A stretch of DNA of 64,000 bases from positions 291,452-355,451 of the forward strand of contig NZ_JAFCME010000005.1 of the NCBI RefSeq assembly GCF_018130065.1, in the 5' to 3' direction. Position 1 is the stretch's first letter. Every line of letters begins with the position of its first letter. The position numbers and the translations under genes are program-made. The notes below the pieces were generated by a model. It did no database searches and had not been told where the DNA came from. It saw nothing but the letters and a program-made list of their open reading frames with translations. This document shows positions 54,260-62,872 of this stretch, piece after piece. This stretch comes from Bradyrhizobium sp. AUGA SZCCT0158. Its GTDB lineage: Bacteria > Pseudomonadota > Alphaproteobacteria > Rhizobiales > Xanthobacteraceae.

Positions 54260-55174
54260 ATGTCCCTGTTCGCAAAACCATCCACCTATGACGAGCGTTC
54301 CGCGCGGCTGGCCGGCATCGGATTGATGCTGCTGTCGATCTTCATGTTCTCGTTCGGCGACGCGCTCGGCAAGTTCATGGTCGCGACCTATTCGGTCGGG
54401 CAATTGCTGTGGCTGCGCGCCTGCGCGGCGCTCCTGGTGCTGCTGCCGATCATCTGGAGGCAGCGCGCCGAATTCACGCGCCTGGAACGGCCCTGGCTGC
54501 AATTGCTCCGGGTAACGCTCTCCACGCTGGAAGTTGCCGCCTTCTTTATCGCGACCGTCTACCTGCCGCTCGCCGACGTCATCACCTATTATCTGGCGGC
54601 GCCGATTTTCGTCACGGCGCTGTCGGGGCTGGTGCTGGGCGAGCGCGTCGGCTGGCGGCGCTGGAGTGCGATTCTGATCGGCTTCGTGGGCGTACTGATC
54701 GCGCTGCGGCCGTCGGCGCAGACCGTGAGCTGGCCCGCGATGATCGCGCTCGGCGGCAGCCTGTCGTTTGCGCTTTTGATGCTGATCACGCGATCGCTGC
54801 GGGCGACGCCGGACATCGTACTGACGACAACGCAGTTTGGCGGCACGTTCCTGCTCGGCGCGGCGATGTCGCCGGTCGGTTGGGTAACGCCTACGCTCGG
54901 CAGCCTCGGCATGTTCGCCGCCGCGGGAGTGATTTCGGTGTGCGCGCTGCTGTGCATCAACCGCTCGCTGAAGCTGGCGCCGGCCAGCGTCGTGGTGCCC
55001 TATCAATATTCAATGATCGTGTGGGCGGTGATCTTCGGCTTCGTGGTGTGGGGAGATGTGCCGTCACCGGCGACCATCATAGGTGCCGCGATCATCATCG
55101 GCGCCGGACTTTACATCTTCCTGCGCGAGCAGCAGCTCGGACGCGAGGAGACGGTGGTTAATCCGCCGGCGTAG
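54260..55174 (+). CDS. DMT-superfamily (EamA) transporter
   Basis: This 304-residue inner-membrane transporter has two EamA domains and about ten helices; the first begins at IGLMLLSIFMFSFGDALGKF. PLADVITYYLAAPIFVTALSGLVLGERVG and VVPYQYSMIVWAVIFGFVVWGD are the conserved helix-end motifs of each half. Such proteins export or import metabolites, but the substrate is unknown. The ATG at 54260 follows TTTGAGGAA. Downstream is a long inverted repeat. Confidence 0.92.
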   Translation: MSLFAKPSTYDERSARLAGIGLMLLSIFMFSFGDALGKFMVATYSVGQLLWLRACAALLVLLPIIWRQRAEFTRLERPWLQLLRVTLSTLEVAAFFIATVYLPLADVITYYLAAPIFVTALSGLVLGERVGWRRWSAILIGFVGVLIALRPSAQTVSWPAMIALGGSLSFALLMLITRSLRATPDIVLTTTQFGGTFLLGAAMSPVGWVTPTLGSLGMFAAAGVISVCALLCINRSLKLAPASVVVPYQYSMIVWAVIFGFVVWGDVPSPATIIGAAIIIGAGLYIFLREQQLGREETVVNPPA

Positions 55175-55182
55175 CTCCTCTG

Positions 55183-55325
55183 TCGTCCCGGCCTTGCGCC
55201 GGGACCCATACGCTGCGGCCTCTCGATGTAAGAAAGCTGTTCACCGACTTTCGCCCCACCACAAACGCCTGTGGTTATGGGTTCCCCGATGCGCTCTTGC
55301 GCATCTGAGCTCAAGGCCGGGACGA
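55183..55325. repeat. Long inverted repeat between DMT and GNAT genes
   Basis: TCGTCCCGGCCTTG (55183-55196) is perfectly repeated in inverse orientation at 55312-55325 (CAAGGCCGGGACGA). The 115-base interior is unique and contains smaller hairpins. The two converging genes end on either side. Confidence 0.8.
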
Positions 55326-55339
55326 CGGTGGAGAGAGCG

Positions 55340-55933
55340 CTACCGCTCCCGCCGCGTCGAACTGCCCCAGTTCTTCAGCGACGACCACACACTGCGAGAA
55401 AGCCGAAAACAATCGACCGGGGTCGACGATCCCAGCGCCTCGAAACGGTGCAGCTCGACGCCGCTCCACTGGAAGCCGCATTTCTCCAGGATGTTGCGCG
55501 AGGAGGGGTTGGCGACGCGGGCGCCCGATATCAGGTGCTCGGCATCGAATTCCTCGAAGTGAAAATCGATCACCGCGCGCGCAGCTTCGGTGCCAAAGCC
55601 CTGGCCCCAATGCTCGACGCCAAGCCAATAGCCGAGTTCCGGCGCATCCTGCTCGCGCCAGTCGATGCCGACCATGCCGAGCGGCGAATGGTTGTTCTCG
55701 ATCAGGAACACGGTCGCCCGGCCGCCGCCCAACGCGCGCACGAGTTCGACGGCGTGATCCCTAGAGTACGGATGCGGCAGGCGGCGGGTGTTTTCCGCAA
55801 TGCGGCGATCGTTGGCGAGGTACGCAATCGCTTTTACGTCCGCGAGCGTCGGCCGGCGCAAGGTCAGCCGCTCGGTCTCGAGGACGCATGGACTGGCTTC
55901 ACGCAATGTCGGGGTCGGGATGTCCTGCAACAT
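55340..55933 (-). CDS. GNAT N-acetyltransferase, RimJ/RimL-like
   Basis: This 197-residue acetyltransferase reads ETERLTLRRPTLADVKAIAYLAND at the start and LGYWLGVEHWGQGFGTEAARAVIDFHFEEF for the acetyl-CoA loop (HWGQGFGTEA). The subfamily acetylates protein N-termini or small amines, with the target unknown. Start 55933 is chosen over one 93 bases upstream. It precedes the rpmA terminator on the same strand, but is separated from rpmA by the terminator and 124 bases. Confidence 0.87.
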   Translation of the reverse strand: MLQDIPTPTLREASPCVLETERLTLRRPTLADVKAIAYLANDRRIAENTRRLPHPYSRDHAVELVRALGGGRATVFLIENNHSPLGMVGIDWREQDAPELGYWLGVEHWGQGFGTEAARAVIDFHFEEFDAEHLISGARVANPSSRNILEKCGFQWSGVELHRFEALGSSTPVDCFRLSRSVWSSLKNWGSSTRRER

Positions 55934-55963
55934 GTCGGGCTCCTGAAATGCGAAAACATACGC

Positions 55964-55997
55964 AAACAAAAAGGGAGGCCGGTTTCCCGCCTCCCCT
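55964..55997 (-). terminator. Probable terminator of the rplU-rpmA operon
   Basis: On the minus strand GGGAGGC and GCCTCCC pair around a short loop and are followed by TTTTTGTTTG. It lies 60 bases beyond the rpmA stop. A second stem (GACTCCGCCGG/CCGGCGGACTC) lies between. Confidence 0.7.
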
Positions 55998-56057
55998 TGG
56001 AGCCTTTTTTGACTCCGCCGGTTCAACAGGACCCGGCGGACTCATGTTGTCCACCGT

Positions 56058-56327
56058 CTATTCGGCCGCCTCCGCCATCGGAACAACCGATACGAAAGTG
56101 CGGCCATTGCCTTTTGCACGGAACTCGACGTGACCTTCGATCTTGGCGAACAGAGTATGGTCGGTGCCCATGCCCACATTAAGGCCGGGATGCCAGGTGG
56201 TGCCGCGCTGACGCGCGATAATGTTGCCGGGGATCACGTGCTCGCCGCCATACGCCTTGATGCCAAGGCGCTTGCCCGCTGAATCACGTCCGTTCCGCGA
56301 TGAACCGCCTGCTTTTTTGTGAGCCAT
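56058..56327 (-). CDS. rpmA: 50S ribosomal protein L27
   Basis: This 89-residue ribosomal protein has an N-terminus [20 protein letters not shown] that reaches the peptidyl-transferase centre. [23 protein letters not shown] is the L27 signature. It follows rplU, the standard pair. Confidence 0.98.
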   Translation of the reverse strand: MAHKKAGGSSRNGRDSAGKRLGIKAYGGEHVIPGNIIARQRGTTWHPGLNVGMGTDHTLFAKIEGHVEFRAKGNGRTFVSVVPMAEAAE

Positions 56328-56417
56328 GGCCCGTCTCCAACTTCGCCGTAATCTAGATCAATTCCTTGACGGAATCATTTCACGCTTTGTCACGCATCAA
56401 ATCTTGATGCGCTGATA

Positions 56418-56891
56418 TTACTTCTTGGCTGCGGCCTTCTTGGCCGGAGCCTTTTTTGCGGCGGGCTTTGCCGCAGCCTTCTTGGCGGGCGCCTTCTTGG
56501 CCGCCGGTGCCTCGTCGCCCTCGGCGGGCGCCGCGACAACCTTTTCCTTCTTCGGCCGCGGGCCGATCGAAGGCTTGGCGTTATCGGCCAGGATCTCGGT
56601 GATGCGAAGCACCGTGAGCTCGTCGCGATAGCCGCGCTTGCGGCGCGAATTCTTGCGGCGGCGCTTCTTGAACGCGATCACCTTGGGGCCGCGCTTGTGG
56701 TCCAGCACTTCTGCCGCGACCGAGGCGCCTGCCACGGTGGGCGCGCCCAGCACCGGCGTGTCACCGCCGAGCACCAGAACTTCGCCAAGTTGCACGATCG
56801 TGCCGACGTCGCCGGCGATCTTGCCTATCTCGAGTACATCATTCGGAACGACCCGGTATTGCCGGCCGCCGGTTTTGATGACTGCGAACAT
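56418..56891 (-). CDS. rplU: 50S ribosomal protein L21 with Ala/Lys-rich tail
   Basis: This 157-residue protein has a ribosomal L21 core at residues 1-105 (MFAVIKTGGRQYRVVPNDVLEIGKI; RRKNSRRKRGYRDELTVLRITEI). The remaining 50 residues form a low-complexity tail of AKKAPAKKAAAK-type units, longer than in most bacteria and resembling histone H1-like tails. It is co-transcribed with rpmA, 90 bases downstream. Confidence 0.97.
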   Translation of the reverse strand: MFAVIKTGGRQYRVVPNDVLEIGKIAGDVGTIVQLGEVLVLGGDTPVLGAPTVAGASVAAEVLDHKRGPKVIAFKKRRRKNSRRKRGYRDELTVLRITEILADNAKPSIGPRPKKEKVVAAPAEGDEAPAAKKAPAKKAAAKPAAKKAPAKKAAAKK

Positions 56892-57277
56892 CGTTTTATT
56901 CCTTCGTGTTCGATCCCGGCCTCGGACGTCGTCCCCATAGGGTCATGTCCGGGTCGGCTTTTTGGTCAGTCGTTATGGGTACGATTTTCGCACGGTCGGG
57001 GTGTGAACCCTCAAATTCGCGCAAAAACAAGCGGCGCGAGAAATCCCGCGCCGGATGCCGGGACTTATAGCCGCTGGCAGCCCCGAGTCAAGGCAAAGGA
57101 GCGCCAAAACTGGCCCAAAATGAGGGATTTGGGGTCAGAAGGGGCGAATGCCGAGTGCCGAATAGCGAATAAGGGGGCAACTCGCCATTCGCCATTCGCT
57201 ATTCGCCACTCGCCCAAGTGAAACCAATGGGTTCCCCGCCCGTTGTGTCACCGAAATCCGGTTGGGCAAGGGCAAAA
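56892..57277. other. Intergenic region upstream of rplU and the ROK gene
   Basis: This 386-base region between divergent genes probably holds the rplU promoter. A repeat with ATTCGC units (57142-57214) lies near the ROK start. I see no small gene. Confidence 0.5.
57142..57214. repeat. ATTCGC-unit inverted repeat, copy 2
   Basis: GGCGAATGCCGAGTGCCGAA and GCGAATAAG on the left pair with CTCGCCATTCGCCATTCGC and ATTCGCCACTCGCC on the right. It is a close relative of the element at 35404-35488 in the atp operon. Confidence 0.75.
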
Positions 57278-58414
57278 ATGGCAGAGGACACAGTCAAAAC
57301 CACGGGCATCGCCCGCCACGGCGCCAGCCGTCTGCCGTCCGTGGAGGTCGATAGTTTCAACATCGAGCTCAAGGACGATGACGGGTTTCTCGGCGACCGC
57401 GCCAGCAAAAGCGCGTTTCGCGAGATTTTGGAGGGGCTGCGCAAGCCGCTGAAGAAAAACGGCGACGATCCCTTGGGCAGGAGATCCACCGGCGATATTG
57501 CCAAGAGCGAGCTCGACGAGGTGCTCCTGGGCAAAGATGTCGCCGCTGCGGCGCTGGTGCACGGCGCGATCGAGGAATTCGCACAGGAACTGGCCTATGT
57601 GACCGGGCGATTCCTCAAGACCAAGGCCTGGGCCGATACCGAGCGCATCGTGGTCGGCGGCGGCTTCCGGCAAAGCCGGGTCGGCGAACTTGCCATCGCC
57701 CGCGCCGGCATCCTGCTCAAGGCCGAGGAGCATGAGGTCGATCTGGTGCCGATCCGTTTTCACCCGGATGAGGCCGGCCTTATCGGCACGCTGCATCTGG
57801 CGCCGTCATGGATTTTCGAGGCCCATGACAGCATCCTCGCCGTCGATATCGGCGGCACCAACATCCGCTGCGGCGTGGTCGAGTCGCGCTGGAAGAAGGC
57901 GCCCGATCTCTCCAAGGCCGCGGTGTGGAAATCCGAGCTGTGGCGGCATGCCGACGATGAGCCGACGCGCGAAGGCGCGGTGAAGCGGCTGGTCAAGATG
58001 CTGAAGGATCTGATCGCCGAGGCTGAAGCAGAGGGCCACAAGCTGGCGCCTTTCATCGGCATTGCCTGTCCCGGTGTGATCAATGAGGACGGCTCGATCG
58101 AGAAGGGCGCGCAAAACCTGCCGGGCAATTGGGAGAGCAGCAAATTCAATCTGCCGGAAAGTCTCGTGGAAGCTATACCGATGATCGGCGATCATGACAC
58201 CGCGGTGTTGATGCACAATGACGGCGTCGTGCAGGGGCTTTCCGAGGTCCCTTACATGCAGGATGTCGAGCGATGGGGCGTGCTGACCATCGGTACGGGT
58301 CTCGGCAATGCGCGCTTCACCAATCGCAGGAAAGAAAACGGCAGGGGCGAAAAGGCCAAAGACAAGGGCGACAGCGACAAGGACGACAAGAAAGCAAAGA
58401 AGGGTAAAGATTAA
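57278..58414 (+). CDS. ROK-family protein with circularly permuted motif order
   Basis: This 378-residue protein contains all main ROK (sugar kinase/regulator) motifs but in permuted order. Residues 80-175 resemble the usual C-terminal lobe (LVHGAIEEFAQELAYVTGRFL, then IVVGGGFRQSRVGELA and the GLIGTLHLA end). Residues 186-200 (ILAVDIGGTNIRCGVV) are the usual N-terminal ATP-binding motif. ACPGVIN, a HNDGVVQGL motif and LTIGTGLGN follow. The zinc-binding CxCG segment is not seen. A Lys/Asp-rich tail ends the protein. Glucokinase-like activity is possible but not certain. The ATG at 57278 is chosen over one 60 bases upstream. The gene stands alone. Confidence 0.8.
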   Translation: MAEDTVKTTGIARHGASRLPSVEVDSFNIELKDDDGFLGDRASKSAFREILEGLRKPLKKNGDDPLGRRSTGDIAKSELDEVLLGKDVAAAALVHGAIEEFAQELAYVTGRFLKTKAWADTERIVVGGGFRQSRVGELAIARAGILLKAEEHEVDLVPIRFHPDEAGLIGTLHLAPSWIFEAHDSILAVDIGGTNIRCGVVESRWKKAPDLSKAAVWKSELWRHADDEPTREGAVKRLVKMLKDLIAEAEAEGHKLAPFIGIACPGVINEDGSIEKGAQNLPGNWESSKFNLPESLVEAIPMIGDHDTAVLMHNDGVVQGLSEVPYMQDVERWGVLTIGTGLGNARFTNRRKENGRGEKAKDKGDSDKDDKKAKKGKD

Positions 58415-58720
58415 CGGGCGCGTTCGAGTGCGGTTAATGCCGGCGCACATCGGGCAAAACCCTTGAAAACAAGGGGCTGGAGCGATCTTCCCGCCTCCAG
58501 CGCTGCGCGCGATGAGAGTTCGCATCACGCGCGGTAAGGTTGACTGGTTAGGTTAAAACCGGGATCGCGTTGCCCTTTCCGCGCGCGCCGCTACCGTCAA
58601 ATCGTCGCTCCAGCTGACCGGCGAAGCCGCACTTCCCGGCCAGAATTTCAAAGCAGCGGCACGGGGCCGTCAGTGTTTTGTCGCGTCTGGCGGCCCCACC
58701 TTTATCTCGACCTTCAATCC
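58415..58720. other. Intergenic region after the ROK gene
   Basis: No gene is visible in these 306 bases. A GCGCGATG/CATCACGCGC hairpin-like stretch at about 58506-58533 and CTGGAG/CTCCAG arms at about 58478-58500 may form a terminator-like structure without a clear T-run. Confidence 0.4.
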
Positions 58721-59582
58721 TCATTTCCAGCCGATGCGCTGAAAGAACGCCGCGATCTCGGATGCCGCGCGATCGGGATCCTCGCGATGCGCGAAGTGGC
58801 CCACGCCTTCAAACATCGCGAGGTCGAGATTTGAAAAAGTCTCGCCGAGCCGATCGGTCCAGGCGTAGGGAAACAGCGGGTCGTGTTCGGCCCAGCGAAC
58901 GCAGGTCGGCAGATCGATCGGCGCCAGCGTGGGCGCCTCGCCCTTCAGCATGCGGATCCGCCCGGCATGCGCGCCGCGATAATACGCAAAGCCGCCGGCG
59001 AGGTTGCCGTCTTTGAGGAAATTGTCGACGAACGCTTCGAGCACGTCGTCGAACGCTCGGCTGCGATGGCTCCAGTGTGTCAGGAAATAACCGATATAGG
59101 CGCGGCAGCTCTCGCGGCTGGCGCCGATCAGTTTGGGTGCGATCTCCAGCTGGTTGCGACTGGTACCAGATATGGTTCAGCCGGTCCGGCTCCGCCATCC
59201 GCCGCCCGATGCCGGGATAGAGAAAATCGAAGAAGAACAATCCGGCGATGCGTTCCGGCGCGGCGCGCGCCATCGGCTGCATCAGCCCGCCGCCGACATC
59301 GTGGCCGACAATGCCGGTCTGCGCGAGGCCGAGCGCGTCCATCAGCGCCAGCATATCCGCGGCGTGCTGGTCGGGACCGTGCGGCCCGTTGGGCTTGTCG
59401 CTGTCGCCGAAACCGCGCAGGTCGGGCGCATAAAGCGTGAAGCGATCGGCGAGCCGCGCCATCACAGGCTCCCAGGTCAGCCAGAATTCGGGCCAGCCAT
59501 GCAGCAGTAATAGGGGCTGTCCTTTGCCGGCGCGGGCGACATGGAACGCCGCGCCATTGGCCCGAATTGTCAAATGCTCCAT
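58721..59582 (-). pseudogene. Alpha/beta hydrolase (epoxide hydrolase/dehalogenase type), frameshifted
   Basis: Read from 59582, an intact N-terminal half has HGWPEFW (28-34) and nucleophile Asp95 in VGHDVGGG. Near 59155-59165 the frame is lost after HIWYQS. The homologous reading continues in another frame: IAPKLIGASRES, then LEAFVDNFLKDGNLAGGFAYY and VGHFAHRED with the catalytic histidine, to a stop at 58721. Both halves are well preserved, so the break is recent or a sequencing error. An intact gene would be about 287 residues. Substrates would be epoxides or haloacids. Confidence 0.8.
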
Positions 59583-59722
59583 TTTTCGGCTCCTTTTTTC
59601 AGATCCTGGGTACGCCTGGGCGTCAGCGAAAATCTTGCCCCCGCGCCTTGTCTGGCCCGCCGTCCTCGCCTAGAACTCGCCCCGACCGCGGGGCCTCGAG
59701 GAATCACCCCAAAATGGCGCCT

Positions 59723-59812
59723 GGAGAGGTGGCAGAGTGGTCGAATGCACCGCACTCGAAATGCGGCATAGGTGCAAGCCTATCGGGGGTTCGAATCCCT
59801 CCCTCTCCGCCA
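59723..59812 (+). tRNA. tRNA-Ser (CGA anticodon)
   Basis: Acceptor stem GGAGAGG pairs with CCTCTCC. The anticodon arm CCGCACTCGAAATGCGG carries CGA for UCG codons. A long variable arm and the TTCGAATC T-loop are present, with CCA encoded at 59810-59812. The gene is 90 bases, normal for a class II serine tRNA. Accessory DNA begins directly downstream of its 3' end. Confidence 0.95.
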
Positions 59813-60025
59813 CCCTACGCCCTGCGGGCTTCGGGTGGCAGGCCACGATGAAGCGGGTGCCACGCCGTTTTGAGTCCACCAAGGCGTGATGACGAGCCGC
59901 TTCTTACCCACGAGCACCGGCCGGAGACCGATTTAACGGATTTGTGGCTTTACCACCATCGGGTAGAGACCGAAGCCGCCGAACGCACGTACGACGCTAA
60001 GCAAAAGCGCTAGTTGGCCATCATC

Positions 60026-60844
60026 CTACGGCATGTCGGGCGCGGTGCGCGGATCGCCGGGAGTTTTACTAGCGTTCTGCTCCGGTGGGTTGGGAAGAGT
60101 GGACAACTGTGCGACGCAGCTAAACATCTCTGAGATGGACCGTCGGGGCTTCTTCGCCTCCGCTTCTCGTTCTTTGAACTCTTCGTAGCGGTCCGTCAGA
60201 TCGTACACGTATTCGGTGATTGCATTGACGAACACCTGCAAATCTTGTGCGTCCTCGCGCGAAACGGTGATGTCTTCCGGATGTGCCGCAAGGTTTCGCA
60301 TCGCTTGGAGGCTTACGCTCCAGTCGTAAAGTCGGTCATCGATGATCTTTCTATCACGCAATTCCCGAATGCCGGTTCCCAGCATCAACCGCTTCGTTGG
60401 CTTGGCTGATGGCGCATTCGCGGTGGCTTCCGGCTTCTCAGCCTTCTGGAGCACATCCCGACACAGTGCTTCAAGCGCACGGCCCAGCATTACGCAGGCT
60501 GCGATGTTGGCCCCCACTTGCAGGCAACGGTCCGCTTCCGCTAAGGAATGACTCAATGCTCCAGGAATGCGGTAGCTGGTAAACACCTTCGCCGGTTCGG
60601 GATACACGCGAACTACGTCGCCGAAGACGTCATCTTCCCAATCTTGGTAGCCTTGAAACCCGAATTGCTCCGCGCGTCCTACCAGAGGAATCTGGCAGCT
60701 GGGGCTGGGGCAATACCCGATGACGACTCTGTGTCCAATCGGTTCCCCCTCGTCATCGCCAGCATACGACCAATCAACTTGGCCTCTGTGTTCGGCCGCC
60801 ACTTTGGCCTTGCAGCGGGGACAGTCGATAATGAACGTAGACAT
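60026..60844 (-). CDS. DUF4145 (HEPN-like) protein with zinc ribbon
   Basis: This 272-residue protein opens with a zinc-ribbon (CPRCKA at 8-11, CPSPSC at 45-50). The helical domain that follows matches DUF4145, a member of the HEPN superfamily. The HEPN catalytic motif RX4-6H is visible as Arg183-NLAA-His188, in AMRNLAAHPEDITVSREDAQ, so a ribonuclease role is plausible. The C-terminal 40 residues are charged and low-complexity. It lies downstream of the CoiA-like gene on the same strand (120 bases apart), in DNA next to tRNA-Ser. Defence or toxin roles are inference. Confidence 0.8.
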   Translation of the reverse strand: MSTFIIDCPRCKAKVAAEHRGQVDWSYAGDDEGEPIGHRVVIGYCPSPSCQIPLVGRAEQFGFQGYQDWEDDVFGDVVRVYPEPAKVFTSYRIPGALSHSLAEADRCLQVGANIAACVMLGRALEALCRDVLQKAEKPEATANAPSAKPTKRLMLGTGIRELRDRKIIDDRLYDWSVSLQAMRNLAAHPEDITVSREDAQDLQVFVNAITEYVYDLTDRYEEFKEREAEAKKPRRSISEMFSCVAQLSTLPNPPEQNASKTPGDPRTAPDMP

Positions 60845-60964
60845 GAAGCACCGTTGTTGCGGAGTCTAAGGACCATGTCACGTTTGCTGCCTTAGGAACA
60901 GCATTCCTTGGAGCCTCGTTAGTGGATGCTCTCCACCACGTCCGGGTACTCCCCAAGGTCCCAC

Positions 60965-62872
60965 TTATCGCTTCGCTACAATCTTGAGAAGGTCACGGCA
61001 CTTCGCGAGCGTTATCCTATCGGTGCAATACTCAAGAGGTCGCTTGCCGCCCAGTGCTGGATATGGAGAGCGCATGAAGTATGGAGCCTTCTCGCCTAGC
61101 TCATTTTGAGCACTCTCCCACAGCAGCGACACAAACCCGTCAATTACACTCTGAGCTTTCCGTTGCGCATTGCGTCGACCAATTAGGACGCGCAACGTCC
61201 CAAGCGCGCGTTGCAGTCCCTCTGGATGAAGTGCTGCTAGACTTACAGGGCTCGTGCCATCGGGCGCGATTGCTTCAAGCCATGTCGCCGCCTCTGCGCC
61301 TAGATCGGCTTCAGCAGTTGAAGTGATGCTCGCAACGCGCGCCACCCGCGCTTGCTCCTCCGCTATGGCTTTCTGTGCGGCAAGTTCACGGGCGGCGTTT
61401 GCCTTGGCCTCCCGTCGCCGCTGGCGCTCTCCTTCAATTGGAAGTCGCAAACACAATTCAGCAATCGCCGCATCCTTGAAAACCATCCGCTCGATTCTGC
61501 GCAACGCTGCCAGCATATCGGCAAAGCGGACGCTGTCCGATTGAATCGCATTCGCGAACGATAGCTGAAATTCTGGTTGTTTAAGTTGCATCCATGCTTC
61601 TGCGTTAGTGGTGCCGCGTTCGTTCTCGGGCAGTTCGTTGAGAATTGCCTGAGCCACGTCACGCACAGTTTGAAGCCGCTGCTCTATGCGCTCCAACTTG
61701 GCATAGTGCTTTGCGATGCTGGCTAGCGTTTCGCTACTCGGCTGATAGCCGTAGTTCTGGTGGCCGTAACCGTAGCGTACCTGGGCGAGCACTCCGTTGC
61801 CCGCAAGGTGCTTCTTCAAGTATGCATCAATTGCTTTGTATGGAGTGAGAAAACCAATAGGACTCGACTCTAGCGCGGCTTCCAAATCTTTGGGAACGTA
61901 GTGGAAGGTGGGGCGGATCGCTCCAGCGCCGCGAAGCTCATCGCGGATCGCCGCGGTGGCAAGAGCCTTGGGAGCGAAGACGTAGTTGCGGATGATGTAG
62001 AGTTGCCACCGAGCGAGGGGCCATGTGAAGCAGCCACCACCATCAACCCTGACTCCAACATGATCCAAGAGTTGAGCTGCGCGCAACAAATCGTGGTCCG
62101 GCATTTCCGGCGGCGGCTGTTGTGAGATTGTTCCGACGCCCCTCCCATAGTCGTCAATCAACCGGTTCACAGCGTCTAGAAACGTTTTCCTTTTTGCAGC
62201 CTCCGCTGCTTTGTGTCTCTTGCGTAGCTCGGCGGATTTGGCGTCAATGGTGGGATGGAAAATCCATCTCCGGGGAGCATCGTGAATCACGGCTTGGGCA
62301 ATCGCAGCACGATCCGCACGTCGAGACAAACCTGACAAATTGATCTCGATTGCCGCGACTCCGTTCGTTCGAATTCTCGCTATCTTCTCCGCATCGCAAA
62401 CATGCGTAACGGCAATTTCAACGAGGAGAGCGTGACCGTTCTTGGATGCAACAACGTCGGGAATGATGTCGTCGATCGCACGGTCTTCAAGCACGACAGA
62501 GTCAAACTCAACTACGCCTTCAGGTCGGACCTGCTTATCCAGTAATTTGAACGACGCGCGCTGTTCGCACAGATGAAGCTTCTTGTGGTCCGCAATCGCT
62601 TCCTTCGCGAGTAAGTGGATAACCGTTTCCGGCCCGCCGCCATTGCAAGCGGTGTTCGCCGTGTGAGCAAAATGCGGCGTGGTCGGATGGTTGGTCCGGG
62701 CGATCAGCGGTTCTTTGCAGTTTTTGTCAGGGCAACGGCAACCACACCTTATTCCGTTGGCAACTTCCGAAATATGAGCGATTCGACCCTCGGGGCCGAT
62801 AGCCCATGCCAGCGTGGCCCTCTCGGAGCCAAATCCGGCAACGTCATGCGCGGTGGCCGTGGAATCAAGCAT
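60965..62872 (-). CDS. CoiA-like protein with zinc finger and PD-(D/E)XK-type nuclease motif
   Basis: This 635-residue protein has an N-terminal cysteine/histidine cluster (Cys43, Cys45, Cys47, Cys52, then HFAH at 67-70 and Cys76) as in competence CoiA-type proteins. A helix with TVIHLLAKEAI and a restriction-endonuclease-like core with Asp139 (IIPDVVAS) and Glu152 (LLVEIAVTH) follow. The ExK position is EIA here, so catalysis is uncertain. The rest (about 200-635) is helical with Ala/Lys/Arg-rich coiled stretches (around 215-232 and 485-510) and no domain I recognise. GC is lower than average: 27 of 60 bases at 61561-61620. I predict a role in handling incoming DNA or in phage defence. Confidence 0.7.
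   Translation of the reverse strand: MLDSTATAHDVAGFGSERATLAWAIGPEGRIAHISEVANGIRCGCRCPDKNCKEPLIARTNHPTTPHFAHTANTACNGGGPETVIHLLAKEAIADHKKLHLCEQRASFKLLDKQVRPEGVVEFDSVVLEDRAIDDIIPDVVASKNGHALLVEIAVTHVCDAEKIARIRTNGVAAIEINLSGLSRRADRAAIAQAVIHDAPRRWIFHPTIDAKSAELRKRHKAAEAAKRKTFLDAVNRLIDDYGRGVGTISQQPPPEMPDHDLLRAAQLLDHVGVRVDGGGCFTWPLARWQLYIIRNYVFAPKALATAAIRDELRGAGAIRPTFHYVPKDLEAALESSPIGFLTPYKAIDAYLKKHLAGNGVLAQVRYGYGHQNYGYQPSSETLASIAKHYAKLERIEQRLQTVRDVAQAILNELPENERGTTNAEAWMQLKQPEFQLSFANAIQSDSVRFADMLAALRRIERMVFKDAAIAELCLRLPIEGERQRRREAKANAARELAAQKAIAEEQARVARVASITSTAEADLGAEAATWLEAIAPDGTSPVSLAALHPEGLQRALGTLRVLIGRRNAQRKAQSVIDGFVSLLWESAQNELGEKAPYFMRSPYPALGGKRPLEYCTDRITLAKCRDLLKIVAKR

Noticed and set aside
56418..56560. 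Repeated GCC/CTT units that could suggest a tandem DNA repeat
   Set aside because: They are codons for the Ala/Lys tail of L21 with varied codons, so it is a protein-level repeat and not a microsatellite or CRISPR.
59813..60025. Search for a duplicated tRNA-Ser 3' end as attachment site
   Set aside because: I found no second copy of the tRNA 3' segment between here and 64000.
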